A stretch of 32,321 bases of DNA from Firmicutes bacterium UBA4996 (GCA_002396805.1 DGYW01000061.1:1-32321); one strand, 5' to 3'. Positions 14,890 through 25,458 are shown, numbered from the stretch's first letter. Translations and numbers: made by a program. The notes: a model not told the origin generated them from the sequence alone.

Positions 14890-17829
14890 ATGCAGTATTC
14901 ACACAAACGCCATACATCCAAAACTTATCTTTGGGGACTATTTCTAGCTAGCCTTATGCTATTAACAATCAGCTCCCTTGCTTTTGGCTTTAGTGTGGAA
15001 ATGGAGTACCAAGAATATTTGGGGCGATGGGGAGCGAGTCAACATCCTCAAGAAGAAATAAGGATAAATCTATACGATTTTCGTTCCAATAGTCCCGATA
15101 TCGTCTTGGAGGAATCCTTTCAAGGACGTCCCGGTGCAACTATTTTGACTGACGAGAGCGGCTATGTTGAATGGGACATCTATGTGGAAGAGGCGGGGCT
15201 GTATAATATTGAGCTTACCTACTTTCCAATCAAGGGTAAGAATTCCGCGATTCAAAGGGAACTACAAATTAATGGAGAGGTTCCTTTCATGGGTGCCAAG
15301 TTTCTGACTTTTCATCGGGCGTGGGCGGATGCGGAACCAATCAGACGAGACAATCGGGGGAATGAATTACGTCCTAGTCAAATCGAGAACCCTGTTTGGC
15401 TTACTGTTACCTTCCGTGATGATATGGGTTATTACACGGAGCCCTATTCCTTTTACTTTAATGAGGGTGTAAATACAATTCGTTTAGTTGCCCGCAAAGA
15501 GCCTTTGGCAATTGGAGAAATTCGTCTTTATCAGCAAAGCCCTGCTCCAAGTTATGCTGAAGTAGCTCAATCCTATGAAATAAAGAACTATCCTTTAGTG
15601 AAGGACAGATTGATCACAATTCAAGCGGAGTCGGCTACTTTGAAATCCGATCCAACTTTGTATGCGATTCAAGATCAAGGAGACCCAACTGTAGAACCTT
15701 ATGATCCTGCTTTAATTCGCTTAAATTCCATTGGTGGTCATCGCTGGCAAAGTGCTGGTCAATGGCTACGCTGGGAATTTGACGTTCCAGAAACGGGTCT
15801 TTATAAGATCGCCTTAAAAAGCAAACAAAACATGCTCCGCGGCTCTTATGTGAATCGACGGGTACTCATCAATGGTGAGGTGCCATTTCAAGAACTAGAG
15901 GCAGTTCGTTTTCGTTATCATAACCGCTATGAGATGCACGTCTTAGGAGAACAAGATTTAGGCGAACCCTATTTATTTTATCTAAAAGAGGGCAAAAACA
16001 CCATTCAGTTAGAGGTGGTTTTAGGTGATTTAGCCGAGCTTATTCGTACTGCCGAATCCTCCCTTTATGAGTTAAACAACATGTATCGCCAGATTCTGAT
16101 GATTACTTCTTCTACACCAGATCTATTAAGGGATTATGAGTTGCACAAACGGATTCCCCAAGTAATTGAGAATCTTCAGGTGCAGAGTGAAGTGTTGGCC
16201 CAACTCTCCAAGGAACTAGAAAGCTATACTGGCGAAAAGGGAAGCCACGTGGCGTTACTAGACGATCTTTCTCGTCAGCTAGCTGATATGGCTAAAAGGC
16301 CCGATACTATACCTAAACGCCTAGGTGCCTATAGGGATAACATATCCGGTCTGGGTACTTGGATTTTAGAAACCAGAGAGCAACCTTTACAGCTAGATAG
16401 CTTAATCATTGCTTCCTTGGATGCGAAGTTACCAAAGGCGGCGCCTTCAAAGTTGGAAGTCTTAACACATGAGGTTAAAGCCTTTGGAGCCTCCTTTGTA
16501 GTTGATTACAATTTGGTTGGTGACGTTTTCGACGGCTCAGATGACGGGCGCGAGCCCTTGACTGTCTGGGTTTCAACAGGGAGGGATCAAGCTCAATTTT
16601 TAAAGGACATGATCGAAGATACTTTTACGCCCCAAACCGGGATTAGGGTTAATTTGCAGTTGGTTAATATGGGGGTATTACTTCCAGCTACCTTAGCTGG
16701 GCTAGGTCCAGATGTGGCTCTAGGAGTACCTGCATCGGATCCTATCAATTTTGCGATTCGTAATTCGGTTTTAGATTTAACTCAATTTTCGGATTTCCCG
16801 GAAGTGGCTAAACGCTTTATGCCAAGTGCCATCGTGCCTTTTACCTTTAGGGATAAAGTCTACGCTTTACCAGAACAACAGCCCTTTCCGATGCTTTTTT
16901 ATCGGACGGACATTCTCAATGAGCTCAATTTAGAGATTCCCCAAACCTGGGATGATGTAATCAAGATTATTCCTGAGTTACAAAAGGAACATATGAACTT
17001 CGGACTTCCTATCTCAGAAACCCAATCGTCAGCTGGTGCCGGTGATGTGGGAACCGCCGCCGCAGGAGCAGGTAGTCTATCTGCACACCAAGGTGTCATT
17101 CCTTTCTTGACATTCCTCTATCAACAAGGCGGTAATGTCTACCTAGAAGATGGTGTGGCGACTGATTTGGATTCGGAATTGGCAGTAGCCTCCTTTAGGC
17201 GCTGGACTGAACTTTATGAACTTTATAAGTTGCCCTTATCGTATAATGCGGCTAACAGATTTAGAATCGGTGAAATCCCTATTTTGGTGGCTGGGTATCC
17301 CTTGTATAACCTACTGTCTGTTTCTGCACCCGAGATCAGAGGGCGTTGGGACTTCACTTTAGTTCCAGGTACTTTACAAGCTGATGGTACCATTGATCGG
17401 ACCGTACCTGGTGGTAGTGTGGACTATGGTGCAGCCTCCATCATTATGAAAGACGCTCACGATCCAGAGGCGGCTTGGGAATTTATTAGTTGGTGGACAA
17501 GTACCGAAACGCAAGTGCGCTATGGTCGTGAACTCGAAAGTTTACTTGGTGCGTCCGCTCGCTATCCAACTGCTAACGTGGAAGCACTGCGACAACTCCC
17601 TTGGTCAGTAGACGAATATGAAAAACTCTACGCTCAATGGAAAGCGGTACGGGGGGTACCTGAGGTACCAGGTGGTTACATGATAGGTAGACATCTAGAT
17701 AACGCCTTTAGAAAGGTGGTTTACCAGCAACAGGACCCTCGGAAAACATTGTTAGATTATGTGCGAGTCATTAATGAAGAAATCAAACTAAAACGCGCGG
17801 AATTTGGTTTAGATTCCGCCAGCCAGTGA
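14890..17829 (+). CDS. ABC solute-binding protein fused to N-terminal carbohydrate-binding-like domains
   Basis: A 979-residue secreted protein. It has a signal peptide (hydrophobic about 14-34, no lipobox Cys) and two CBM6/CBM35-like beta-sandwiches (about 90-225 and 245-385), both containing the phrase LINGEVPF or QINGEVPF. A helical, coiled-coil-like linker (about 385-500) leads to a family 1 solute-binding domain from about 555 to the end (LTVWVSTGRDQAQF, DVALGVPASDP, ALPEQQPFPMLFYRTDIL). The binding domain should feed the two permeases directly downstream, and the CBM-like domains may hold the glycan. The ATG at 14890 has GGGAG 9 nt upstream; the TTG at 14881 abuts that site. The family's usual SBP length is about 430, so this is a clear fusion. 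Confidence 0.82.
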   Translation: MQYSHKRHTSKTYLWGLFLASLMLLTISSLAFGFSVEMEYQEYLGRWGASQHPQEEIRINLYDFRSNSPDIVLEESFQGRPGATILTDESGYVEWDIYVEEAGLYNIELTYFPIKGKNSAIQRELQINGEVPFMGAKFLTFHRAWADAEPIRRDNRGNELRPSQIENPVWLTVTFRDDMGYYTEPYSFYFNEGVNTIRLVARKEPLAIGEIRLYQQSPAPSYAEVAQSYEIKNYPLVKDRLITIQAESATLKSDPTLYAIQDQGDPTVEPYDPALIRLNSIGGHRWQSAGQWLRWEFDVPETGLYKIALKSKQNMLRGSYVNRRVLINGEVPFQELEAVRFRYHNRYEMHVLGEQDLGEPYLFYLKEGKNTIQLEVVLGDLAELIRTAESSLYELNNMYRQILMITSSTPDLLRDYELHKRIPQVIENLQVQSEVLAQLSKELESYTGEKGSHVALLDDLSRQLADMAKRPDTIPKRLGAYRDNISGLGTWILETREQPLQLDSLIIASLDAKLPKAAPSKLEVLTHEVKAFGASFVVDYNLVGDVFDGSDDGREPLTVWVSTGRDQAQFLKDMIEDTFTPQTGIRVNLQLVNMGVLLPATLAGLGPDVALGVPASDPINFAIRNSVLDLTQFSDFPEVAKRFMPSAIVPFTFRDKVYALPEQQPFPMLFYRTDILNELNLEIPQTWDDVIKIIPELQKEHMNFGLPISETQSSAGAGDVGTAAAGAGSLSAHQGVIPFLTFLYQQGGNVYLEDGVATDLDSELAVASFRRWTELYELYKLPLSYNAANRFRIGEIPILVAGYPLYNLLSVSAPEIRGRWDFTLVPGTLQADGTIDRTVPGGSVDYGAASIIMKDAHDPEAAWEFISWWTSTETQVRYGRELESLLGASARYPTANVEALRQLPWSVDEYEKLYAQWKAVRGVPEVPGGYMIGRHLDNAFRKVVYQQQDPRKTLLDYVRVINEEIKLKRAEFGLDSASQ

Positions 17830-17845
17830 TTGGAGGGGGGTAAAA

Positions 17846-18748
17846 ATGGGACGCTTACAATCTACATTGAGTGAAATCAAACGCCATAAAACCGCCTATC
17901 TATTCTTGGCACCGTTTATGCTCATCTTTACAACTTTTACGATCATCCCTGTTCTGATGTCTATTGCCTTAAGCTTTACCTATTACAACATGCTCGAACC
18001 ACCCACTTGGGTTGGTTGGCAAAACTATATTCGTTTGTTCTTAGTTGATGATGTGTTTTTAATCGCGGTAAAGAATACTTTCCTTTTCGCCGCTATTACC
18101 GGGCCCCTAAGTTATATTGCCTGTTTACTTTTTGCTTGGATGATTAACGAGTTGCGGCCCAAGATGCGTGCGTTTTTGACGTTGGTTTTCTACGCACCTT
18201 CAATTTCGGGCAATGTGTTTCTAATTTGGACCATTATTTTCAGCGGCGACTCCTACGGCTATGTTAATGGGTTCTTGCTAAAATGGGGTCTAATTCCAGA
18301 GCCGATTCAGTGGCTTTCCGATCCACGCTTTATGATGCCAGTAGTGATTTTGGTAGTACTTTGGTTAAGCCTTGGAACAAGCTTCCTCGTATTCATTGCT
18401 GGGTTGCAAGGCATCGATCGCAGTCTTTATGAGGCGGGAGCAATTGATGGGCTAAGAAACCGCTGGCAAGAATTGTGGTACATCACCTTGCCAGCCATGC
18501 GTCCACAGTTAATGTTTGGTGCGGTCATGTCCATTACCCAGTCTTTTGCAGTAAGTTATCAAGCTATTGCGCTGACTGGCTTTCCTAGTACGGACTATGC
18601 GGCCCACACCATTGTTACTCACTTGATTGACTACGGAAACATCCGTTTTGAAATGGGCTATGCCACTGCTATTGCCACTATTCTGTTTTTAACCATGATG
18701 TTCACTCAACGGATAGTGCAGCGCTTATTAAGTAAAATTGGACAGTAG
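17846..18748 (+). CDS. CUT1 sugar ABC transporter permease (MalF/UgpA-like), system 1
   Basis: A 300-residue membrane protein with six predicted helices. The cytoplasmic EAA loop YEAGAIDGLRNRWQELW (about 195-211) docks onto the ATPase. The N-terminus RHKTAYLFLAPF is typical of MalF/UgpA-type sugar permeases. It lies 16 bp after the CBM-SBP fusion and 11 bp before its partner permease. No ATP-binding subunit is encoded in the window, so a shared MsmX/UgpC-like ATPase elsewhere is expected. Confidence 0.9.
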   Translation: MGRLQSTLSEIKRHKTAYLFLAPFMLIFTTFTIIPVLMSIALSFTYYNMLEPPTWVGWQNYIRLFLVDDVFLIAVKNTFLFAAITGPLSYIACLLFAWMINELRPKMRAFLTLVFYAPSISGNVFLIWTIIFSGDSYGYVNGFLLKWGLIPEPIQWLSDPRFMMPVVILVVLWLSLGTSFLVFIAGLQGIDRSLYEAGAIDGLRNRWQELWYITLPAMRPQLMFGAVMSITQSFAVSYQAIALTGFPSTDYAAHTIVTHLIDYGNIRFEMGYATAIATILFLTMMFTQRIVQRLLSKIGQ

Positions 18749-18759
18749 GGGGTGTGGTA

Positions 18760-19620
18760 ATGAAATCCAAAGTGCAACCTAAAAGAATCAATCGTTCCTT
18801 AGGTGGAGATATGGGAATTATTCTAGTCTTGGGTATTTCCGCCGCGTTCATGGCCCTCCCCTTGGTTTACGCCATAAGTAATGCCTTTAAACCTTTAAAT
18901 GAACTATTTTTGTTTCCACCACAGTTCTTTGTGCGTAATCCAACCCTGGCAAACTTTCAGGACTTGGTCATTTTGATGGGGAGTTCTTGGATTCCCTTTT
19001 CACGTTATATCTACAATACTCTTGTTATTGCCTTGGTGGGCACTGCGGGTCATGTTTTGATTGCTTCGCTGGCGGCCTATTCCTTAGCTAAACACAAATT
19101 TCCTGGAAACAATTTTGTCTTTAGTCTCATCGTTTTGTCATTAATGTTTGCTCCCCAGGTTACAGCCATTCCAAATTATTTGGTCATGGCTAAGCTCAAG
19201 TGGATTGATAGCTATAAATCGCTGGTGATCCCGGCTTGGGGTATGAGCTTAGGGCTTTATCTCATGAAGCAATTCATGGAACAGGTACCGGATTCTCTAA
19301 TCGAGGCCGCTCGGATTGATGGGGCACGGGAAATTCGGATCTTTTGGCAAATCGTCATGCCCATTGTGCGCCCGGCTTGGTTAACCTTAATCATCTTATC
19401 TTTCCAACAGTTATGGGGTGTTACTGGGGGCAACTTCATCTACAGTGAGCAATTGAAGCCCCTGTCCTACGCTTTGCAACAAATTATCGCAGGCGGGATT
19501 TCTCGAGCGGGAGTTTCTGCAGCTATTGGTGTCGTGATGATGATTGTGCCAATTACGGTGTTTGTGTTTAACCAAAGCAAAGTAGTAGAAACCATGGGAG
19601 CTTCAGGACTTAAAGAATAG
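18760..19620 (+). CDS. CUT1 sugar ABC transporter permease (MalG/UgpE-like), system 1
   Basis: A 286-residue permease with six predicted helices and the EAA loop IEAARIDGAREIRIFWQIVMP in its second half. SNAFKPLNELFLFPPQF near the N-terminus is characteristic of MalG/UgpE-type subunits. The ATG at 18760 is chosen because AGGGGG lies 7 nt upstream; the GTG at 18754 would leave 1 nt. It pairs with the permease encoded upstream to form the channel fed by the CBM-SBP fusion. Confidence 0.9.
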   Translation: MKSKVQPKRINRSLGGDMGIILVLGISAAFMALPLVYAISNAFKPLNELFLFPPQFFVRNPTLANFQDLVILMGSSWIPFSRYIYNTLVIALVGTAGHVLIASLAAYSLAKHKFPGNNFVFSLIVLSLMFAPQVTAIPNYLVMAKLKWIDSYKSLVIPAWGMSLGLYLMKQFMEQVPDSLIEAARIDGAREIRIFWQIVMPIVRPAWLTLIILSFQQLWGVTGGNFIYSEQLKPLSYALQQIIAGGISRAGVSAAIGVVMMIVPITVFVFNQSKVVETMGASGLKE

Positions 19621-19633
19621 TGGGGGGAAAAAC

Positions 19634-21784
19634 GTGAGACGAAATTGTGGATATCTTTTAGCACTTGTCTTACTTCTACTAGTGGTAGCGACTCCAAAGG
19701 TTTTGGCAGTAGCCTACCGCGGTTATACTTATGATTTCTGGAAAAGGCCCGTTGATGCCCCCCAGGCCTATTTGCCTACTGAAGTGGTGGATGGGAAGCG
19801 CCTCGGTGTTGGCAATCTAAGGGATCCGCAGGATCTATTTGTCAGTGAAGATGGCAGTATTTATATTGCAGATAGTGGTAACGATCGGATTGTTGTTTTG
19901 GATCGGAATTGGGCCCTTGTTAGAATCATCGACTCCTTCGACAGAGCGGGTGAAAAAGATGGTTTGAAAAATCCCCGCGGCTTATTTGTAACGGAACACA
20001 AAGAAATCTATATCGCAGATACTAACAACCGCCGGGTTGTGGTGTTAACAGAAAACGGGGACTTCATCCGGGAAATCGGACCGCCGGTCTCGAATGTCAA
20101 GGGGGTTATTCCCGATGATTTCGATTATCAACCTTATAAAATCGTAGTAGATCAGGCTGAACGGATGTACGTAATCGTAGAAAACGTTTATGACGGAATC
20201 CTCGAATTCGGGGTTGACGGTCAATTTCGCGGATTCATTGGTGCACCTCGCATCGCACCGAACATGATTGACTATTTCTGGCGCAAGATTGCCACTGACG
20301 CCCAACGGGAAAGCATGAAAATCTTCTTACCGACGGAGTACAGTAATATTGCCTTGGACCAGTATGGGTTCATCTACGCTACTGTGACAGATGGAGATGT
20401 GAAAAAGAGAGAATTCGTCCGTCGCCTCAACCCCACAGGTACCGATGTGCTACGACGGAAGGGGTTTCATCCACCGGTTGGTGATATTGAGTTTCCCCAA
20501 AGTTGGGAGGATGTGTCCATTACTGGACCATCCGTATTATCGGGTGTCGTAGCTCAGCCTTATGGGGTATACAGTGTTCTGGATCGCAGACGAGGTAGAG
20601 TATTTACCTATGATGCGGAAGGGAATTTGCTTTACACCTTTGGAGGCCGAGGTGATCAACTAGGTCTATTTAAAAACGCGGTGGCCGTAGACATGCTTGA
20701 TGATCATTTCCTTGTCCTTGATAGCCTAGCGGGTTCGTTCACAGTTTTTCGGCCCACCATTTATAGCCACGCAATTTTAGAAGCCATAAAATTGCATAAC
20801 ACAGGATTTTATGAAGAATCGTCTGAGCGATGGGCAGAGGTTGCTTCGCTTAACTCAAACTTTGATTTAGCTTATACGGGAATTGGCAGTTCTTTATTAC
20901 GCCAGGATCGCTATAAAGAAGCTATGGAAGCCTTTCGTTTAGGTAATAATCGTCTTGATTATTCAGAAGCCTTAGGCTTATACAGGCGAGAAGTGTTGGC
21001 AGAACATTTTGGGCTGTTCGTCCTGGCAATTGCTTTGTTCGTTGTTGCTACCACGTTTTTGTTGAAACGAAAGGATCTCCAAGCGGGTCAATATCAGGAA
21101 GTAGCTGTGGCTATCACTCCGGATTATTCCACGGAAAAAAATCGTTTTTTAAGGATTTTAAAAGAAACCGGTGGCGGACTAAAATATGCTCTGTATCTCG
21201 TTTTTCATCCCTTTGATGGTTTTTGGGATCTCAAGCATGAGAAGCGCGGCAATGTACCAGCGGCAACGGTAATTTTAGCCCTTGTCACCGTAACCTACAT
21301 CTTTGTACGGCAATATACGGGATTCATTTTTAACGCCCGTAACCTTAAGCAATTGAACATCTTGATCGAAACTGCGAGTGTATTGGTGCCTTTTGCCCTG
21401 TGGACCTCTGTAAACTGGGCCTTAACAACCTTGATGGAAGGGAAAGGTACACCTACAGATGTGTACATTGCTAGCGCGTATGCCCTAACACCTTTAGTGC
21501 TAGTCAATGTGCCAGCAACCATTTTGAGTCATTTTATCACTGTACAGGAAGGCGCGTTTTATTATTTCTTGGTAGTGGTAGGCATTTTATGGGCGGCAAG
21601 CCTTTTATTCATCGGGACTATGGTCACCCACGATTATGATACTAAAAAGACCACCTGGACAACTTTGTTCATGTTGGTGGGCATTGTCATCGTGTTATTC
21701 TTGGGACTACTGTTTTTCACTCTGATTGACAAGCTAACTGGCTTTGTACGAGACATTTATTCGGAGATTGTGTTTAGATTATAA
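19634..21784 (+). CDS. NHL-repeat beta-propeller / Yip1 domain membrane protein
   Basis: A 716-residue protein. It has an N-terminal hydrophobic segment (7-26) that is a signal peptide or anchor. NHL-type repeats span about 50-370 (LRDPQDLFVSEDGSIYIAD, LKNPRGLFVTEHKEIYIAD). A short TPR-like helical region follows (about 385-440), then a membrane helix near 455-475. The C-terminal Yip1-like domain has about five helices (about 515-716). The propeller would face outside the cytoplasmic membrane. It lies between system 1 permeases and DUF5696, in a gene order I recall from other Bacillota sugar-transport clusters. Role unknown; a sensor or scaffold linking glycan binding to the transporters is one possibility. 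GTG start after GGGGGG. Confidence 0.75.
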   Translation: MRRNCGYLLALVLLLLVVATPKVLAVAYRGYTYDFWKRPVDAPQAYLPTEVVDGKRLGVGNLRDPQDLFVSEDGSIYIADSGNDRIVVLDRNWALVRIIDSFDRAGEKDGLKNPRGLFVTEHKEIYIADTNNRRVVVLTENGDFIREIGPPVSNVKGVIPDDFDYQPYKIVVDQAERMYVIVENVYDGILEFGVDGQFRGFIGAPRIAPNMIDYFWRKIATDAQRESMKIFLPTEYSNIALDQYGFIYATVTDGDVKKREFVRRLNPTGTDVLRRKGFHPPVGDIEFPQSWEDVSITGPSVLSGVVAQPYGVYSVLDRRRGRVFTYDAEGNLLYTFGGRGDQLGLFKNAVAVDMLDDHFLVLDSLAGSFTVFRPTIYSHAILEAIKLHNTGFYEESSERWAEVASLNSNFDLAYTGIGSSLLRQDRYKEAMEAFRLGNNRLDYSEALGLYRREVLAEHFGLFVLAIALFVVATTFLLKRKDLQAGQYQEVAVAITPDYSTEKNRFLRILKETGGGLKYALYLVFHPFDGFWDLKHEKRGNVPAATVILALVTVTYIFVRQYTGFIFNARNLKQLNILIETASVLVPFALWTSVNWALTTLMEGKGTPTDVYIASAYALTPLVLVNVPATILSHFITVQEGAFYYFLVVVGILWAASLLFIGTMVTHDYDTKKTTWTTLFMLVGIVIVLFLGLLFFTLIDKLTGFVRDIYSEIVFRL

Positions 21785-21803
21785 TGCTGGGAGGGTAGAA
21801 ACC

Positions 21804-24542
21804 ATGAAATTCAAAACCATCACCTTGGTTCCAATTTTATGTATCGTCTTTGCGCTGATGGGGGCTTCAACCTCGGCGCAGATTAAAGATTTCCAGGTGT
21901 ACGCTGAAAATCTCCATCTGGCTCTTTATGTAAATCCAGATAATGGAGAATTCGTAATCAAAGACAAAAGAACTGACGTCCTTTGGTATTCTAATCCTCC
22001 TAATCGGAAGACTGAAGAAAAGGTTGCCAGAGGGACCGGTTTGCAGCAGTTGGGCTCTCAATTTTCCATCGCTTATTTTACCCCAGGCGATAACCTTCGT
22101 TATATGAACAATCGGGCAGATAGTGTTGAGTTTGGCCAATTTGAGCTGATTCCTATCGAAAATGGGGTACGCCTAGAGTTTACTTTGGGGAGACGGTGGG
22201 AGGATGACAATTATCTTCCTGTGATGATTAGCAGGGCGCGCTTTGAAGAACTCATCTTAGCAAATATTGATAAACAAGAACAAAGGCTTTTTGAAAGTAG
22301 CTATGAGTTGGTTAAGCTAGAGATTGCTGCCTCTGATTATGAGAAGCTAGAAATCTATCGCCTTGACAAGGAAGCACTTTTTGGGGAATACACTTTGGTT
22401 AACCCCATGAAGAAACTAAAGCCTAATGATCATAAGGCTGTCATTGAATTGGTAGCTGATCAAATTGTGGCTAATCGCAGCGATTTAGCAGATCGGCGAG
22501 GATTGACTGCAGATGATTTTAGTCAATTTAAACAAAATGAGACTTATGTCTTGAAAAACAAAATCCGGAACTGGGATCGGGAAGACATGATCGAGATTCT
22601 CAAAAGAATTGGCTACACACCAGAAGATGTGATCGTGGATCACGGGGAAAATCATCTTGATCCTCCCAGAGAGAATTACAGGACCTTTCAGGTGGCTATT
22701 GAGTACACAATCGAAGACGACAACTTTGTGGTCAGGGTTCCTTTAGATGATGTGGTTTACCCTGAAAATGTTCTGGATGACAGTAATGTAAAGGTTACTT
22801 TACCACTTTATTCGATCAGCTTATTGGAGTATTTCGGTGCCGGTGGGCCCGCAGATCAAGGATATATTTTTGTACCAGATGGTTCTGGAGCAATTATTAA
22901 TTTCAATAATGGGAAAGTGAACAGCCCCCCCTATATGCAGCAAGTGTACGGGATCGATCCGGCTCTTAACCCCAGAAAGGAAAGAACTAGTTATCAAAAC
23001 CAAGTTCATCTCCCGGTATTTGGACTAAAGCATGAGGATAGGGCCCTGTTTGGAATGATTGATAAAGGAGAAACTTACGTTAGAATTAAGGCCGATGTGG
23101 CTGGCCGTGCTAGTTCGTATAACACTGCCTATCCCGAAATTGTAGTTTTACCGGTGGCTAAGACTCAGCTCCAAGGTAGCGTAGAAATTGTGGTAGAGGG
23201 TCAAGTCTTCCGCAATGAAATCAACGTGTATCAAAAAAGGAAAAACTCCGGAGATGTAATTGTCCGCTATGCCTTTTTGGGAGAAGAGCAAGCAAGCTAT
23301 GTTGGCATGGCTAGGACTTATCAAGACCAGCTTATTAAACAGCATAGTTTAAGGCGCTTGCAGCCAAAAGATGATCTTCCCTTCTACTTAGAATTGGTGG
23401 GGGCAGTTCATGCTACCGAGCCCGTTTTAGGTATACCGCGTACAGTTATTAAACCACTAACAACTTATGAGCAAGGTGCTGAGATCATCGATGAGCTCTT
23501 GACTAAAAATGTAGGCAATCTTAAGGTCCGCTATTCTGGATGGCTCGAAGGGGGATTGAAGCACAAATACCCTGGCAGCCTAAGTTTAGAAAAACACGTT
23601 GGTACGAAAGAGGATTTAGAGACTTTTGGTAGTTATCTAGCAGCTCAAGGGATTGACCTTTTCTTGGATGTCAACTTCATCAACATTCAAAAACATGGTA
23701 CATTTGATGGATTTATCCCGTTGACAAGTGCTTCTAGATATCTTAATCGGCAAGTAGCTAGAACGTTTGATTATGATTTGGGTACCTATAAATTAGACCC
23801 CAAGAGACCGAGTTATGTGCTATCTCCCGGTAAATTGGAAGGTTTGGTCCAAGGCTTTATGCATGATTTTACCGCTCTTCCAGTGGACGGAATTTCATTA
23901 CGGGGTCTTGGAATGCAGGTAAGCTCAGATTTTCGCGAAGCTAAGGAAAAACTCGTGGATCGGGAACAGTCCCTAGCTATTCTCAGCAACCAGCTTGATT
24001 TCATATCGAGCGAAGAATTAAAGATCTTGGTAGATGGCGGTAACGCTTATGCTTTGCCCTATGCTGATAGTATCGTCAATTTACCTTTAGAAAGCAGTTT
24101 GTTTAGCATTACCGATGGAACGGTGCCGTTCTTACCCATTGTGCTTCATGGCTACATTAATTACGCGGGTGAGCCGGTGAACTTGGCCCAAGATTATCGG
24201 ACCAATTTACTACGAACTATCGAGGCTGGTGCTAGTCCCTATTATCTATGGACTTTTGTAGATCCATCGGTATTGAAGGACTCGAACTTTACTTACCTTT
24301 ACTCCACTAATTACCGCCACTGGTTGGATGAAGCGTCGGAATTTTATCGGCGTTCAAACGAAGTTCTTCGGGAAGTTCAAGGGCAGGTGATTGTGGATCA
24401 TATCGTATTAGCTCCGCAAGTTTATGGGACAAAGTATGAAAGTGGCGATGTGGTGGTGGTCAACTACCAAGACGAAGCTGTTTGGTTAGATGGTGTTGAA
24501 GTACCAGGTTTGGATTTCATTCTCTTCAAGGGAGGGATTTAG
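21804..24542 (+). CDS. secreted DUF5696-type protein
   Basis: A 912-residue protein with a signal peptide (hydrophobic 6-24, cleavage probably after TSA). The N-terminal part is beta-rich (LHLALYVNPDNGEFVIKD; FVPDGSGAIINFNNG near 365). The C-terminal half, from about residue 530, looks like an alpha/beta barrel (FYLELVGAVHATEP, LFLDVNFINIQKHG). I assign it to DUF5696 from memory of the pattern and its usual place beside CUT1 permeases and Yip1 proteins. The barrel-like part may be a degenerate or uncharacterised glycan-active domain; no catalytic residues can be named. The ATG at 21804 has GGGAGGG upstream; its stop codon abuts the next start. Function unknown. Confidence 0.7.
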   Translation: MKFKTITLVPILCIVFALMGASTSAQIKDFQVYAENLHLALYVNPDNGEFVIKDKRTDVLWYSNPPNRKTEEKVARGTGLQQLGSQFSIAYFTPGDNLRYMNNRADSVEFGQFELIPIENGVRLEFTLGRRWEDDNYLPVMISRARFEELILANIDKQEQRLFESSYELVKLEIAASDYEKLEIYRLDKEALFGEYTLVNPMKKLKPNDHKAVIELVADQIVANRSDLADRRGLTADDFSQFKQNETYVLKNKIRNWDREDMIEILKRIGYTPEDVIVDHGENHLDPPRENYRTFQVAIEYTIEDDNFVVRVPLDDVVYPENVLDDSNVKVTLPLYSISLLEYFGAGGPADQGYIFVPDGSGAIINFNNGKVNSPPYMQQVYGIDPALNPRKERTSYQNQVHLPVFGLKHEDRALFGMIDKGETYVRIKADVAGRASSYNTAYPEIVVLPVAKTQLQGSVEIVVEGQVFRNEINVYQKRKNSGDVIVRYAFLGEEQASYVGMARTYQDQLIKQHSLRRLQPKDDLPFYLELVGAVHATEPVLGIPRTVIKPLTTYEQGAEIIDELLTKNVGNLKVRYSGWLEGGLKHKYPGSLSLEKHVGTKEDLETFGSYLAAQGIDLFLDVNFINIQKHGTFDGFIPLTSASRYLNRQVARTFDYDLGTYKLDPKRPSYVLSPGKLEGLVQGFMHDFTALPVDGISLRGLGMQVSSDFREAKEKLVDREQSLAILSNQLDFISSEELKILVDGGNAYALPYADSIVNLPLESSLFSITDGTVPFLPIVLHGYINYAGEPVNLAQDYRTNLLRTIEAGASPYYLWTFVDPSVLKDSNFTYLYSTNYRHWLDEASEFYRRSNEVLREVQGQVIVDHIVLAPQVYGTKYESGDVVVVNYQDEAVWLDGVEVPGLDFILFKGGI

Positions 24543-25445
24543 GTGAAAAGTAGAGCGAAAAAGCGACTAAGTCTTACTCAACAAAGGAGTGCCTTAGGTG
24601 TTTTATTTACCCTACCCTTTACCCTTGGATTCTTGTTGTTCTTCTTGTACCCATTCTTTCAGTCCATTTTGTTTAGTGTTAGTGAACTGAGAATTACCCA
24701 GCAAGGGTTTGAACTAACCTTTGTTGGCTTAAAAAATTATCTTCATGCTTTGACTGTACATCCAACTTTCGTGCGTGTTTTTGTGGAAACAATTTTCCGT
24801 ATGGTTGCGGATGTGCCTCTTATCTTAGTTTTCAGCTTCTTTTCGGCTTTACTGTTAAACCAAGAGTTTAAGGGGCGTTGGGCTGCAAGGGTTATCTTCT
24901 TTCTACCTGTAATCATGGGCGCGGGAATTATTTTGACCATGGAGCAAACGGACTATATGATGTTGCTGCAAAGCGGTCCAGTTGCGGATCCTACCGCAAT
25001 TAGTGGTGAGGCATTACGGGATTTCCTCTTTCAAATGCGCTTGCCAGAACAGGTACTCAACTATGTTGTGGGTGCGGTGGAACGGATCCCCATGATTATT
25101 CGGGCATCTGGGATCCAAATCCTCATTTTCTTAGCCGGTCTGCAATCAATTTCTCCCGTACTATTTGAGGCGGCTGATGTGGAGGGCGCTACAAAGTGGG
25201 AGAGCTTTTGGATGATCACCTTTCCCATGATGGGACCTTTGATCCTGACCAATGTTGTCTACTCCATTATTGACTCATTTACGGCTCCCCATAATGAGTT
25301 AGTGGTCTTGATTCGCACAACCGCCTTTGGTGGGGCGGGATATGGGGTAAGCTTGGCCATGTCCTGGGTCTATTTTATGTCCATTCTGGCGGTACTAGCC
25401 GTCACTATTAGGATTATCTCGAAAAACATCTTTTATCACGAGTAG
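24543..25445 (+). CDS. CUT1 sugar ABC transporter permease, system 2
   Basis: A 300-residue permease with six predicted helices and the EAA loop FEAADVEGATKWESFW near residue 210. The GTG start follows the DUF5696 stop codon with no gap, and its GGGAGGG site lies inside the upstream gene, so translation of the two is probably coupled. It pairs with the next permease and the solute-binding protein encoded at 26477-27787. Confidence 0.9.
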   Translation: MKSRAKKRLSLTQQRSALGVLFTLPFTLGFLLFFLYPFFQSILFSVSELRITQQGFELTFVGLKNYLHALTVHPTFVRVFVETIFRMVADVPLILVFSFFSALLLNQEFKGRWAARVIFFLPVIMGAGIILTMEQTDYMMLLQSGPVADPTAISGEALRDFLFQMRLPEQVLNYVVGAVERIPMIIRASGIQILIFLAGLQSISPVLFEAADVEGATKWESFWMITFPMMGPLILTNVVYSIIDSFTAPHNELVVLIRTTAFGGAGYGVSLAMSWVYFMSILAVLAVTIRIISKNIFYHE

Positions 25446-25458
25446 GAAGGGGAGGACA

